From: Phycisphaerales bacterium | Lineage (GTDB): Bacteria; Planctomycetota; Phycisphaerae; Phycisphaerales; SM1A02 | Length of the DNA: 64,000 nucleotides | Reading direction: 5' to 3' | NCBI GenBank assembly: GCA_009691805.1 | Contig: SIAK01000005.1 | Span: forward strand, 16,509-80,508 | Part shown: piece by piece, positions 8,690 to 17,317 of the stretch | Position numbering within the stretch: the stretch's first letter is position 1 | How the letters are laid out: each line of letters begins with the position of its first letter | Notes under the pieces: model-generated | The model's input: the letters and a program-made list of their open reading frames with translations, nothing else | Database searches by the model: none | What the model was told of the DNA's origin: nothing | Program-made: the position numbers and the translations under genes

Positions 8690-9178
8690 ATGCAGTGTCC
8701 CGCGTGCAAAGCAGACGACGACAAAGTCATTGACAGCCGCCCGTCGGATGACGGTACTGCGGTGCGTCGTCGGCGCGAATGCAATCGCTGCACGAAACGC
8801 TTTACGACCTATGAACGTCTCGAGCGCACGGCGCGTCTCGTTGTGCTCAAGCGAGATGGAACGTGTGTTCCTTTTGAAATCGAAAACATCATGCGCGGTA
8901 TTCAAGCCGCGTGTGGAAAGCGGCCTGTCTCAGAGGCAGCGAAGTTGCACCTCGCTCAAGAGGTCGATGATGAATTGCACGCAGAGTTTGATCGGGAAGT
9001 GAAGAGCGACGAGGTCGGCAAGCGCGTTGCCCTGAAACTCCGCGCGCTCGACAAGATTGCGTATGTGCGATTTGCGAGCGAGTATCACGGCTTCCGCAAC
9101 CTCGAAGAATTTGCCGATGAAATCAGGCATTTGCTCGACGAGCCGCCTGATTTGCCCAATCAAACGCCACTCTTCTAA
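8690..9178 (+). CDS. nrdR: Transcriptional repressor NrdR
   Basis: The start at 8690 has AGAGGA six bases upstream and gives 162 residues. The N-terminal zinc ribbon is complete (MQCPAC ... RECNRCTKRFTTYER), followed by an ATP-cone domain (VVLKRDGTCVPFEIENIMRGIQ ... YVRFASEYHGF). NrdR represses ribonucleotide reductase genes according to the ATP/dATP state. No nrd gene is in this window, so it acts in trans. The C-terminus is extended with a Pro-rich tail (DEPPDLPNQTPLF). Confidence 0.97.
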   Translation: MQCPACKADDDKVIDSRPSDDGTAVRRRRECNRCTKRFTTYERLERTARLVVLKRDGTCVPFEIENIMRGIQAACGKRPVSEAAKLHLAQEVDDELHAEFDREVKSDEVGKRVALKLRALDKIAYVRFASEYHGFRNLEEFADEIRHLLDEPPDLPNQTPLF

Positions 9179-9226
9179 GGGCGCTCCGCCAGCGCGGATT
9201 CCTCGCCTATACACTTGCCACCCCCC

Positions 9227-11314
9227 ATGGTGCGCATCACTCTCAAAGACGGAACTTGCAAGGAATTCAACACTACCCCTACCGCTGGCGAAGTCGCCGC
9301 GGCGATTGGCAGCGGGCTCGCGAAAGCAGCGTTGGGCGCAAAGGTGAATGGCGAGCTTGTAGATCTGTCGCATCGCATCGATGCCGACGCGACGATTGAA
9401 ATCGTCACTCCGAAAAATCGTGACAGCACCGTCAGCGCAGAGTCGCTCTACCTCTTACGGCACTCCTGCGCGCATGTGATGGCAGAAGCAATCACGCGAT
9501 TGTTTCCTGGTGTGCAACTTGTGTACGGTCCGCCACTCGAAACGAACTTCTACTACGACATGGCGTTCCCCCAAGGGAAGGCGATGTCGACTGACGACTT
9601 CGAGCGCGTCGAAGCGGAAATGGCGAAAATCATCGGCGAAAACCGTGTTTTTACGCGCTACAACCTTCCGCTCGCGGAGGGCATGGCGAAGCTCAAGGGC
9701 GAAGGATCAAAGTACAAGATCGACAACGCGCAGCGCGCCGCCGACGCAGGCTCGACCGAACTCTCGTGGTATGCGACTGGTACGCCAGGAACAGATTGGG
9801 AGGATCTCTGCCGAGGTCCGCACGTTCCTGCGACAGGAAAAATCGGCGCATTCAAAGTGCTTTCACTTGCATCGAGCTACTGGAAGGGTGATGAAAAATC
9901 CGACCGACTCACTCGCGTGTACGGCACTGCGTTTGCGACGAAGGAAGAACTCGAACAGTTCACCAAGCAATCGGAAGAAGCGAAGAAGCGCGACCATCGC
10001 GTGATTGGGAAGCAGCTCAAGCTCTTTCACATCGATGAAATGGTTGGACCAGGACTTGTGCTGTGGACGCCCAACGGCGGCATTGTGCGCAACGAGTTGC
10101 AGACTTTCATCGGCAACGAATTGCGCCGACAGGGCTATTTTCAAGTGTTTACGCCGCATATCGGCAAGCTTGAGCTCTACCGCACGAGCGGGCACTTCCC
10201 CTACTACCGCGAGAGTCAGTACCCACCGATCATCGAGCACGATGCGATGGCGAAGCTCGCGGAAGAGGGTTGCACGTGTGGCGAACTCTCCAATCGCATG
10301 GCCGCTGGCGAGATCGATGGCTACATGCTCAAGCCGATGAACTGCCCGCACCACATTCGCATCTTCGCGAGTGAACCGCGCAGTTACCGCGATCTTCCTG
10401 TGCGACTCGCAGAGTTTGGCACGGTCTATCGATGGGAGCAATCGGGCGAAATCGGTGGCATGACACGCGTGCGCGGATTCACGCAAGACGATGCGCATCT
10501 CTTCGTGCGCGAAGATCAGATCGATGAAGAAGTGCTCGGATGCCTTTCGATCGTGAAACTCATCTTCGGCACGCTCGGCATCCATGACTATCGCGTCCGA
10601 GTTGGATTGCGCGATCCGGATAGTGGCAAATACGTCGGTGAAAGTGCCAATTGGGACAAAGCAGAAGCCGCGTGCAGAAACGCTGCTGCGACGCTTGGCG
10701 TTCCCTACAGCGAAGAACCTGGCGAAGCCGCGTTCTATGGACCGAAGATCGATTTCGTTGTGAAGGATGTCATCGGTCGCAGTTGGCAGCTCGGCACGGT
10801 GCAAGTGGATTACAACTTGCCGATTCGATTTGACCTCAGTTACGTCGGCGCGGACAACAAGTCGCATCGACCCGTGATGATCCATCGCGCGCCGTTCGGT
10901 TCGATGGAACGATTCGTCGGCGTGCTCATCGAACACTTCGCTGGCGCGTTCCCACTTTGGCTTTCACCCGAACAAGTGCGCGTGTTGCCGATCTCGGAGA
11001 AGAGTGCGGCGTACGCGAACGAACTTGTCACGGCGCTGAAGGCGAAGGGAATTCGCGCAAGCGTGGACCACGACAACGATCGCGTGCAGGCGAAGATCAA
11101 AGTCGCCGCGGAAGCGAAGATTCCGTACATGGCCGTCGTGGGACCACGGGATGCGGAAAACCGCGTCGTAAGCGTGCGCGCCCGAGGTGTGGAGGCAAAT
11201 CTTGGCGAAGTCCCGTTCGCGGAGTTTGTGGATGGCATCGCCCGCGAGTTCGAACAGCGCCTTCTCAGCGGCGCGCCAGGGACGGTGCAGGCGAGCTTCC
11301 AGAAGAGCACTTAA
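9227..11314 (+). CDS. thrS: Threonyl-tRNA synthetase
   Basis: The ATG at 9227 gives 695 residues; a TTG four codons upstream is possible but less likely. Domain order is full length: TGS domain (1-62), the editing/SAD region with the metal-binding HSCAHVM, the class II catalytic core (KPMNCPHHIRIF; EFGTVYRWEQSGEIGGMTRVRGFTQDDAHLF; HRAPFGSMERF), and an anticodon-binding domain from about residue 580 (VRVLPISEKSAAYANELVTAL). It charges tRNA-Thr. It lies upstream of infC, an arrangement also seen in E. coli. Confidence 0.98.
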   Translation: MVRITLKDGTCKEFNTTPTAGEVAAAIGSGLAKAALGAKVNGELVDLSHRIDADATIEIVTPKNRDSTVSAESLYLLRHSCAHVMAEAITRLFPGVQLVYGPPLETNFYYDMAFPQGKAMSTDDFERVEAEMAKIIGENRVFTRYNLPLAEGMAKLKGEGSKYKIDNAQRAADAGSTELSWYATGTPGTDWEDLCRGPHVPATGKIGAFKVLSLASSYWKGDEKSDRLTRVYGTAFATKEELEQFTKQSEEAKKRDHRVIGKQLKLFHIDEMVGPGLVLWTPNGGIVRNELQTFIGNELRRQGYFQVFTPHIGKLELYRTSGHFPYYRESQYPPIIEHDAMAKLAEEGCTCGELSNRMAAGEIDGYMLKPMNCPHHIRIFASEPRSYRDLPVRLAEFGTVYRWEQSGEIGGMTRVRGFTQDDAHLFVREDQIDEEVLGCLSIVKLIFGTLGIHDYRVRVGLRDPDSGKYVGESANWDKAEAACRNAAATLGVPYSEEPGEAAFYGPKIDFVVKDVIGRSWQLGTVQVDYNLPIRFDLSYVGADNKSHRPVMIHRAPFGSMERFVGVLIEHFAGAFPLWLSPEQVRVLPISEKSAAYANELVTALKAKGIRASVDHDNDRVQAKIKVAAEAKIPYMAVVGPRDAENRVVSVRARGVEANLGEVPFAEFVDGIAREFEQRLLSGAPGTVQASFQKST

Positions 11315-11698
11315 GAAGTGCGCTTTTCCCAGATACCTCCTCTACGGGGAAGCAACTCGAGAAACCCACCGCGATCCGCAAAGGGGTTTTCACATGGGAT
11401 CTGCAAAAAGGACGCACCAAGATTCGCGTTCCGACTTCCCCGCCCCCTCATTTGATGCTATGTTTCAGCCTGATGATCAATTCCTCCGCGCGCAACCCTT
11501 CATGATTCCCGTCCTTGCCGGACGACCTCTCATGGCTCCCATGAGCATGATGCGCGTAGACCCTTCCGAGGGATGCGAGTTGAATTCGTCACACCAGTTT
11601 ATGTTTTCAGTCGCGACGCGGAGCGTTGTTCGCTCCCGCCCGCATTCCCGTCTTGTTCATTGATCCGCGCTTTTCGCACTCACCAAAGGAACGTACTT
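11315..11698 (+). other. 384-base thrS-infC interval with a possible short ORF
   Basis: No established gene is recognised here. It contains one short ORF with a good ribosome site (listed separately) and ends with the infC ribosome site AAAGGA at 11685-11690. No rpmI or rplT follows infC. The interval is long for an operon spacer, so it is probably an infC leader. Confidence 0.4.
11394..11663 (+). CDS. Possible 89-residue leader ORF upstream of infC
   Basis: The ATG at 11394 is preceded by AAAGGGG seven bases upstream, one of the better ribosome sites in the region. The frame stays open for 89 codons and stops 35 bases before the proposed infC start. The product is Met- and Pro-rich (FMIPVLAGRPLMAPMSMM) with a basic end (VRSRPHSRLVH) and resembles no family I know. 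It could be a translated leader that couples to infC, or a chance frame. Confidence 0.3.
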   Translation: MGSAKRTHQDSRSDFPAPSFDAMFQPDDQFLRAQPFMIPVLAGRPLMAPMSMMRVDPSEGCELNSSHQFMFSVATRSVVRSRPHSRLVH

Positions 11699-12373
11699 AT
11701 CTTCCCGCCACGCAGACCATTCGGAGGACAGCGCACAGACTCGCGCGATTTCGGTCCTCGCGTCAACGACCGCATCCGCATCACGCCTATCCGCCTCATC
11801 GATGAAGCGGGCGAGATGATCGGCGTCATTGAACTTGATGAAGCACGAAAGCTCGCGCACGAAAAGGGACTCGATCTCGTTGAGATCGCAGCGGACAGCC
11901 GTCCTCCCGTCGTCAAGATGATGGACTTCGGACGCTTCAAGTACGAGAGCTCGAAGAAAGAACGCGCGAATAAGGCGCGAAACAAAGTCTCGGAAATGAA
12001 GGAAGTGCGTCTCGGTCGATCGATGAAGATCGATCCGCATGACGTAGGTATTCGAGTTGCACAGGCGCGCCGATTCCTCATTGAAGGACACCGCGTGCAG
12101 ATCGTGCAGAACTTCCGTGGTCGCGAAATGGCGCACCGTCACCGGGGCGAAGATCGCATGGATGACATCATCACTTCACTCTCTGATCTCGCGAAGGTGG
12201 AAATGTCTCCGCGACTCAACGGTCGTCGATTGACGATGGTGATGGTGCCTGAGCGCCAGAAAATCGAAGCGTGGAAGCGCAAGATGATCGCGGAAGGCAA
12301 GCCAATTCTCCCCAGCGTCCCCGAGATGATCGAAGAAATGGATCACGACGACGACGACGATTCGGACGATTGA
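11699..12373 (+). CDS. infC: Translation initiation factor IF-3, probable AUC start
   Basis: The IF-3 core is unmistakable: VNDRIRITPIRLIDEAGEM (N-domain), DLVEIAADSRPPVVKMMDFGRFKYE, the linker KKERANKARNKVSEMKEVRL, and a C-domain to VMVPERQ. No ATG, GTG or TTG suits the N-terminus. An ATC at 11699 has AAAGGA eight bases upstream and gives 224 residues. Rare starts are known for infC (AUU in E. coli) and let IF-3 repress its own translation, so an AUC start is plausible. The C-terminus has an Asp-rich tail (EEMDHDDDDDSDD). The only in-frame ATG upstream, at 11573, lacks a properly spaced site. Confidence 0.93.
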   Translation: MFPPRRPFGGQRTDSRDFGPRVNDRIRITPIRLIDEAGEMIGVIELDEARKLAHEKGLDLVEIAADSRPPVVKMMDFGRFKYESSKKERANKARNKVSEMKEVRLGRSMKIDPHDVGIRVAQARRFLIEGHRVQIVQNFRGREMAHRHRGEDRMDDIITSLSDLAKVEMSPRLNGRRLTMVMVPERQKIEAWKRKMIAEGKPILPSVPEMIEEMDHDDDDDSDD

Positions 12374-12381
12374 GAACGCAG

Positions 12382-12407
12382 GCATTTGCGTGATGCATTT
12401 GCGTGAT
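12382..12407. repeat. 13-base tandem duplication after infC
   Basis: The unit gcatttgcgtgat occurs twice head-to-tail starting nine bases after the infC stop. It is followed directly by a hairpin (gcatgcg 12408-12414, cgcatgc 12420-12426). The spacer between the convergent infC and 12496 gene is otherwise featureless. Confidence 0.8.
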
Positions 12408-12478
12408 GCATGCGCTTGACGCATGCGTGCGGATTTCGCCGCAGGCGGATGTATTCTCTAAGAACGACATCAGATCGA

Positions 12479-12498
12479 TGACTCACGCCTGTGAGTCA
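12479..12498. terminator. Bidirectional hairpin between convergent genes
   Basis: A perfect 8-base stem (tgactcac / gtgagtca) with a 4-base loop lies between infC and the convergent gene and includes the stop codon of the latter. With the hairpin at 12408-12426 it probably ends transcription from both sides. No strong uridine tract is present. Confidence 0.45.
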
Positions 12499-14298
12499 CC
12501 GTGGCGCACCTAACTTGTTTCGATCGAACCACATCCGCGGAGCCCAAGGATCTGGAGTGGCGTATCCATAACTAGAACCTCCCAAGGTGAATGGTTGCAG
12601 GATGATGCCGCGCGAATGCACGCCCTGGCCCAGCCCGTGAAGCACACCTCCGCCAGCACCCGCCGCTGCGAGTGTTGCGAGTCCGTTGAACCCCCAGTTA
12701 CCCGAGCTGATGCGGAGCATTTTGATCTCCAAACTTTCCTCAATGTCATACTCGTCCGCCATCTCAAGAGGGCGCTGCGGATCGTAAATCTCAAGACTGC
12801 TGTCGTTGTAATTCAATTCTTCCGCGCTTAGTGCCAGCGCGCGCTCAGAAAACGGAAAGACATTCCAAGTGACCCATTGGTTTTCAAAGGGTGCATAGAT
12901 CGATCGGCGATACTCCCCGAGCACGTCTTCAACCTCCTTCAGAAACTTGCTTGAAAGTGTTCGGCCACGCGCGGAGTGATAGGCGCGATACCACTCTAGG
13001 TGCTGCTCGATGTTCGAGATGCCATCCGCGACAATTCCATCCACCTGCGCACCAAACGTCGCACGCTCTTGGTCACTCAGGAGGTCGCTCTCATGCAAGA
13101 GACGTCCGTAAATCTTCAGCATGTCATTGAGCAGTTCATTGCGGCAACGGATTTCCGCGGTGGAACTCGCAACCAAATGGGGCTTCGGTGGATTCGCGAA
13201 ACACAAGGCCTCACGAAGGTGCACAGCGCACTGCTCCGCAAGCTGCGGAGTCATCCGCAAAGTTGTTGGCACTGCATTCGCGAGTTCCTGCACATAGACG
13301 CGAAGGTCGGAGCGCATGGCGACGATCACCTCCTCTTTGATGCCGCAACTCGCCTTTCCTCGTTCAATCTCGAGACCGAGTTCCGCCTCCAACGCGCTGA
13401 CCCCCGCACGCATCGCCGCGAGGCGTTCCGCGAGTGCCTCGACAATTTCCCATGCCATTGCGGTGTAGCACGGATCTGCGCAGAGTGATAAGCATGCATT
13501 GTCGACTGGAAGATACAACTGCTCTGCGCGTTCACAGAGATTGCGCGCGCCAATGCTCTTGAGTGCGTGGATGATCTCATCACTCACGCCACTACTCTCG
13601 CGCCAACCCTCAAGCAGCCGCAGCGCGCATTGCTGTGCATCCATGATTTCCACCCAAGCGAGGAGCGCTGCGGGCGCTCGAATGGACTGTGCGCGTAGTT
13701 GTGGCGGAAGCGATTTTAACTGCATCGCACACCGTTCACGAAGTACTTCGCGCGCATCCGCATCCTCCGTACTTGCAAGTCGCTCACAGTCTGCACGCAG
13801 CGCTCGCGCTTGCATCAGCGCGGCGGCAAGTTTCACGCCATCACGACGCTGCCCATGCATCTCCATTACGGCGATGGCAGTCGCAGCAGATTCAAAAAAT
13901 GCACTTTCACACTCCCGCGGCGCGGCATCGCCGACGATCTCCACAATGCTGCGTTTGTCCTCCGAAGTCGTGCACGATTTCAGCGCGTACCAAGGCGCAG
14001 CGTCGCGCTGCGATGCCAGCGTCATGAGTGTGATGAGATCGCCGTCTCGATGCACCAATCCGATCACCCCTGTCCGCGCACCAGCTTCACCGCCGAACTC
14101 GATGATGGAGTCACCGTGAAGTGCCGCAATCAGCACATCCTCGATGCGAAGCCCTTCGACTGACGCGGATTGTTCAGAAGTCGCAGCGCCCTCTTGGAGT
14201 GCGCTCGGATGTGCGGCATAGAGCCCTCCGCCCGCCCATGAAACCGCGAACAAAACTGAGAGGGACAGACGACACAATCGATATCGAGAATGGATCAC
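12496..14298 (-). CDS. Exported protein of unknown function
   Basis: A GTG start at 14298 gives 600 residues with a signal peptide (CRLSLSVLFAVSWAGGGLYA, then AHPSALQ). The frame continues to a GTG at 14409, but that extension would overlap the upstream gene by 62 bases and push the signal sequence inward. The body is long and mostly helical (LRADCERLASTEDADAREVLRERCAM and similar), with scattered Cys residues. The last ~60 residues turn Gly-rich and aromatic (GNWGFNGLATLAAAGAGGGV). No domain is recognised. It probably shares a transcript with the exported protein upstream. Confidence 0.75.
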   Translation of the reverse strand: MIHSRYRLCRLSLSVLFAVSWAGGGLYAAHPSALQEGAATSEQSASVEGLRIEDVLIAALHGDSIIEFGGEAGARTGVIGLVHRDGDLITLMTLASQRDAAPWYALKSCTTSEDKRSIVEIVGDAAPRECESAFFESAATAIAVMEMHGQRRDGVKLAAALMQARALRADCERLASTEDADAREVLRERCAMQLKSLPPQLRAQSIRAPAALLAWVEIMDAQQCALRLLEGWRESSGVSDEIIHALKSIGARNLCERAEQLYLPVDNACLSLCADPCYTAMAWEIVEALAERLAAMRAGVSALEAELGLEIERGKASCGIKEEVIVAMRSDLRVYVQELANAVPTTLRMTPQLAEQCAVHLREALCFANPPKPHLVASSTAEIRCRNELLNDMLKIYGRLLHESDLLSDQERATFGAQVDGIVADGISNIEQHLEWYRAYHSARGRTLSSKFLKEVEDVLGEYRRSIYAPFENQWVTWNVFPFSERALALSAEELNYNDSSLEIYDPQRPLEMADEYDIEESLEIKMLRISSGNWGFNGLATLAAAGAGGGVLHGLGQGVHSRGIILQPFTLGGSSYGYATPDPWAPRMWFDRNKLGAPR

Positions 14299-14347
14299 GT
14301 GATTGTCTCTTTGGAAAAATGCACTCTGCCGACTGATGATGCCAGCA

Positions 14348-15424
14348 TCACAACGCACCGTCTCCGCCTGTGGATGTGGGAACCGGCGACCAAGGAGAAT
14401 CTGGGACACAGGAACCGCAGGACGAATCTACTCCATTCGCATCGAGTTTAAAGGTGATCTTCACAGGAAAAAGATCCACCTCGGTTCTCACGTCCGCCTC
14501 TGTTCCTCGGTCGAGCCACGCCTGACCCAACACCGTTCCTTCCGCTTCAAAAACCAGACCGTATCTCGCAGCGTCCGCAGAAATGCAAAAATCACATCTG
14601 AATGCGACCTGCGTAGTTTTCTTCGCTCTCGCGACTGTCCCGCCGACGTCATAACTCCACTGCGCGCCAACGCCGTCGGTTCCAATCTCAAAGCCACCGC
14701 TCACCGTCGTCTGCGCCGTACAGAATCCAATCCCTGACACTCTTTCCAAGCGCCGGCCGTTGAGCTGCATTTCTTCAATTGCCTCTGTATTCGTCAGTGG
14801 AATAGACATCCGCCACTCCGCTTGCCCATTCACTCCAGCACATGAAACGAGATCGCAATCCGCAGTGATGTCGAGAATCGACTTCAACGACACCCGTCCC
14901 CGTGTGCGGACCGTGAACGTTCTCGCACCGGAACTGGTTCCAGGTGTCGAATAAATTACGCTCGAGCGCTTGCCGACGAGAAAGACATCTGGAGAATCGC
15001 CTTCACACAGACAAGGCTTCCAGAACAAGTCGAACGGAACCCTCGGCACTTGCCTAACCTCTGCGGCCGCCCTGAGTTGATCAATACTCTGATTCGACAT
15101 CCCCGAAGCGCAAGCAAGGATGGTCGGCTTTGTTGCCCAAGCACTGGTGCAGGTTCCACGACCCTCGCCCGATCCGGATGACTCAAATCCCATCGGGCAG
15201 TCCAAATTGCTTCCCATTGGATAATTGATCCGTACCTCCCTAACACCCCAGCCAGCGCACTCCAATCCTTCCTCTCCCTCCGAAGGTGGTGGAAGCGGAA
15301 CAATGATGGGTGGTGCGGCATGCGCATGAAACTGGGCAAGCGCGAAGCACACAATCGTGATGCTCAATTTTTGCTCAAAGAAGCACAAAACCAACGGTTT
15401 CCTGTGCGGTGCTGTGCGGTGCAT
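14348..15424 (-). CDS. Exported Cys-rich protein of unknown function
   Basis: This 358-residue protein has an N-terminal hydrophobic stretch (LSITIVCFALAQFHAHA) compatible with a signal peptide, then a Pro-rich linker (PPIIVPLPPPSEGEEG). The mature part has about 16 Cys residues, several in close pairs (CLCEGDSP, RCDFCISAD, SSCGSCVPDSP), as expected for a disulfide-bonded extracellular protein. The second half is beta-rich with alternating charged and aromatic residues. No family is recognised. It lies 49 bases upstream of the other exported unknown. Confidence 0.72.
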   Translation of the reverse strand: MHRTAPHRKPLVLCFFEQKLSITIVCFALAQFHAHAAPPIIVPLPPPSEGEEGLECAGWGVREVRINYPMGSNLDCPMGFESSGSGEGRGTCTSAWATKPTILACASGMSNQSIDQLRAAAEVRQVPRVPFDLFWKPCLCEGDSPDVFLVGKRSSVIYSTPGTSSGARTFTVRTRGRVSLKSILDITADCDLVSCAGVNGQAEWRMSIPLTNTEAIEEMQLNGRRLERVSGIGFCTAQTTVSGGFEIGTDGVGAQWSYDVGGTVARAKKTTQVAFRCDFCISADAARYGLVFEAEGTVLGQAWLDRGTEADVRTEVDLFPVKITFKLDANGVDSSCGSCVPDSPWSPVPTSTGGDGAL

Positions 15425-15604
15425 GTTCGATTCCTTGGTTTCTCAAGTCGCCCTTGGGTTCAATCAGCTACGCATCCACCTAGATGTGAATCAGCGTATT
15501 GAGCTGCGCGGATCTGTCAAGAATATTTTTAGCTCTTTGGGGCGAGCACGACGCATATGCGCGACGGCTTCCATTCCTCCTTTCTAGAAATCGTGTCCGA
15601 GGGC

Positions 15605-15632
15605 TTGACAAATATGCAATCGAATGCATAAT
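15605..15632 (+). promoter_or_regulatory. Sigma-70-type promoter of the arginine operon
   Basis: A perfect -35 box TTGACA (15605-15610) and a five-of-six -10 box CATAAT (15627-15632) are separated by 16 bases. This is one of the two best promoter matches in the window. It would start transcription near 15640, about 90 bases before argR. Confidence 0.75.
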
Positions 15633-15639
15633 AATGCAT
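15613..15639. promoter_or_regulatory. ARG-box-like palindromes overlapping the argR promoter
   Basis: An 18-base palindrome tatgca-atcgaa-tgcata (15613-15630) fills the promoter spacer and enters the -10 box. A second pair of ATGCAT arms (15624-15629 and 15634-15639) overlaps it. ArgR operators in enteric bacteria and Bacillus are also ~18-base AT-rich palindromes, commonly found in tandem. Because argR is the first gene, autoregulation by arginine-bound ArgR is the likely role. The half-site (TGCAT) differs from TGAAT/ATTCA. Confidence 0.55.
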
Positions 15640-15731
15640 GCGCCACAGATGGCGAGAACGCGACCTCGACTTGAAGGATTGTGCTCTTGCGCCTCCCGAC
15701 CGAATCTGCCAGCACTGTGTGCCTCTTCTTG

Positions 15732-16187
15732 ATGACTCCCATGAAAGTCCGCCGCCAATCCATCATTAAGAAGCTCGTCGCGGGTGATGACGTTCGCAAT
15801 CAGCATGCGTTGCAGGAGCGGCTGCGCGATGAAGGCATTGAGGCGACGCAATCCACGCTCTCGCGCGATCTGCGCGAGTTGCGGATTCTGCGTGGCCCTG
15901 CGGGATACCAACTTCCCAACGGCGAGGGTCACGCGCCAAGCGGCGAGACTCGTTTGCACGCGGCCATTCGGCGAGAACTTGTCGGCGTGGATGTCGGTGG
16001 AACACTCGTCGTCTTGCACACACCAAGTGGTCACGGCAACGCGCTCGCGATTGAAATCGATGCAGGACAACTTGAAGGCGCACTCGGCACGATTGCGGGC
16101 GACGACACGATCTTCATCGCTGCTCGCTCAACCACCGCAGCGCATCGCATCGCCAAGAAGTTCCGCACGATCGCCAACATCAGCTGA
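15732..16187 (+). CDS. argR: Arginine repressor
   Basis: The 151-residue form (ATG 15732; another ATG at 15741) matches ArgR length. The winged-helix N-domain includes NQHALQERLRDEGIEATQSTLSRDLREL, with the STLSRD recognition helix. The C-terminal hexamerisation and arginine-binding domain includes LEGALGTIAGDDTIFIAARS. It represses arginine biosynthesis when arginine is high. Its position at the head of an arg operon behind an ARG-box-like site suggests it controls this unit directly. Confidence 0.95.
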   Translation: MTPMKVRRQSIIKKLVAGDDVRNQHALQERLRDEGIEATQSTLSRDLRELRILRGPAGYQLPNGEGHAPSGETRLHAAIRRELVGVDVGGTLVVLHTPSGHGNALAIEIDAGQLEGALGTIAGDDTIFIAARSTTAAHRIAKKFRTIANIS

Positions 16188-16213
16188 GTCACCTCGCCTC
16201 CTCCTCTCCTTCC

Positions 16214-17317
16214 ATGCACACGACTCGTACAACTCCAACCTTCGTCTCCTCCGCTCCAACGCCTCGCGCGCTGCGTGTGGCGATCGTGGGCGCGACGGGG
16301 TACGCGGGGTGCGAACTCTGCACGATTCTCCTTTCGCATCCACATGTCGAAGTTGTTGCGGTCTACGGTTCGGCGCGTCGCGCGGATGAACCAACGCAGC
16401 GTCTGGCGGATCTCTTTCCTCGGCTCGAAGGCTGCACGGAACTTTGCGTGTTTCCACTCGACGCGGACGCGCTCGCGTCAAGCGGCGTGGATGCCGTCTT
16501 TCTCGCAACACCGCACGAAACAAGCCATGCGCTCGCGCCTGCTCTCCTCGCGCAAGGAATCCTCGTCGTCGATCTCAGCGCAGCGTTTCGCCTCTCCAAC
16601 GCGGCGATTTTCGAGCGCGCGTATGGCTTCGCGCACGAGCATCCGCAACTTCTCGCAGACGCGATCTACGCGCTTCCTGAGATTGCTGGCGAGAAAATCG
16701 CGCAGTCCAATCTGCTCGCGATTCCTGGCTGCTACCCAACGTCGATGATTCTTCCCACGCGTCCACTCGTCGACGCGGGACTCATCGATCTTGAACGCGG
16801 CGCGATCGTCGACAGTACTTCTGGTGTTTCGGGCGCGGGTCGTAAGGCGGAAATCAAGACGCTCTTCTGCGAAGTGAGCATGCAGGCGTACGGCGTGTGG
16901 AAGCATCGACATCGTCCAGAGATGACCGAACACGCGCGCATCGCGACGGTGTTCACGCCACACTTGGGCTGCTTCGATCGTGGAATTCTTTCGACAATTC
17001 ACCTCTTCCTCAACAATGGCGTCACGGAAGCGGACGCACGCGCGTGCCTCGAAGAGTCGTACGCACAAAGCGCATTCGTGCGCGTCTTGCGAGCTGGGCA
17101 ATGGCCAGCCATCGCGCATGTGGAGCGCACGAATCACTGCGACATCGGACTTGCCGCCGAAGGTCGCCATCTCATTCTCGAAAGCGCACTCGACAATCTC
17201 GTGAAGGGCGCCGCTGGTCAGGCGGTGCAAGCGTTCAACATCCGCTGCGGATTCGCACAAACGACGGCGCTCCTCGCGCCCTCAACAACGAAGGAGGCTG
17301 CATGCCTCACACATTGA
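16214..17317 (+). CDS. argC: N-acetyl-gamma-glutamyl-phosphate reductase
   Basis: At 367 residues this is type-1 ArgC. It has the NADP-binding start VAIVGATGYAGCELCTIL near 20-37, the active-site Cys in IPGCYPTSMILPTRPLVDAG, the STSGVSGAGRKAE segment, and the C-terminal GAAGQAVQAFN. It reduces N-acetylglutamyl phosphate to the semialdehyde, the third step of arginine synthesis. Its end overlaps argB by 16 bases. Confidence 0.97.
   Translation: MHTTRTTPTFVSSAPTPRALRVAIVGATGYAGCELCTILLSHPHVEVVAVYGSARRADEPTQRLADLFPRLEGCTELCVFPLDADALASSGVDAVFLATPHETSHALAPALLAQGILVVDLSAAFRLSNAAIFERAYGFAHEHPQLLADAIYALPEIAGEKIAQSNLLAIPGCYPTSMILPTRPLVDAGLIDLERGAIVDSTSGVSGAGRKAEIKTLFCEVSMQAYGVWKHRHRPEMTEHARIATVFTPHLGCFDRGILSTIHLFLNNGVTEADARACLEESYAQSAFVRVLRAGQWPAIAHVERTNHCDIGLAAEGRHLILESALDNLVKGAAGQAVQAFNIRCGFAQTTALLAPSTTKEAACLTH

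Larger units (their letters stand above)
15425..15731. other. 307-base AT-rich divergent intergenic region
   Basis: This interval separates the minus-strand exported protein from argR. It is clearly more AT-rich than its surroundings. The plus-strand promoter and palindrome before argR (listed separately) sit in its middle. I see no gene; frames here are shadows. Confidence 0.6.

Noticed and set aside
15480..16070. A 196-codon minus-strand frame over the argR promoter
   Set aside because: It covers the promoter and most of argR in antisense and shows no protein features.
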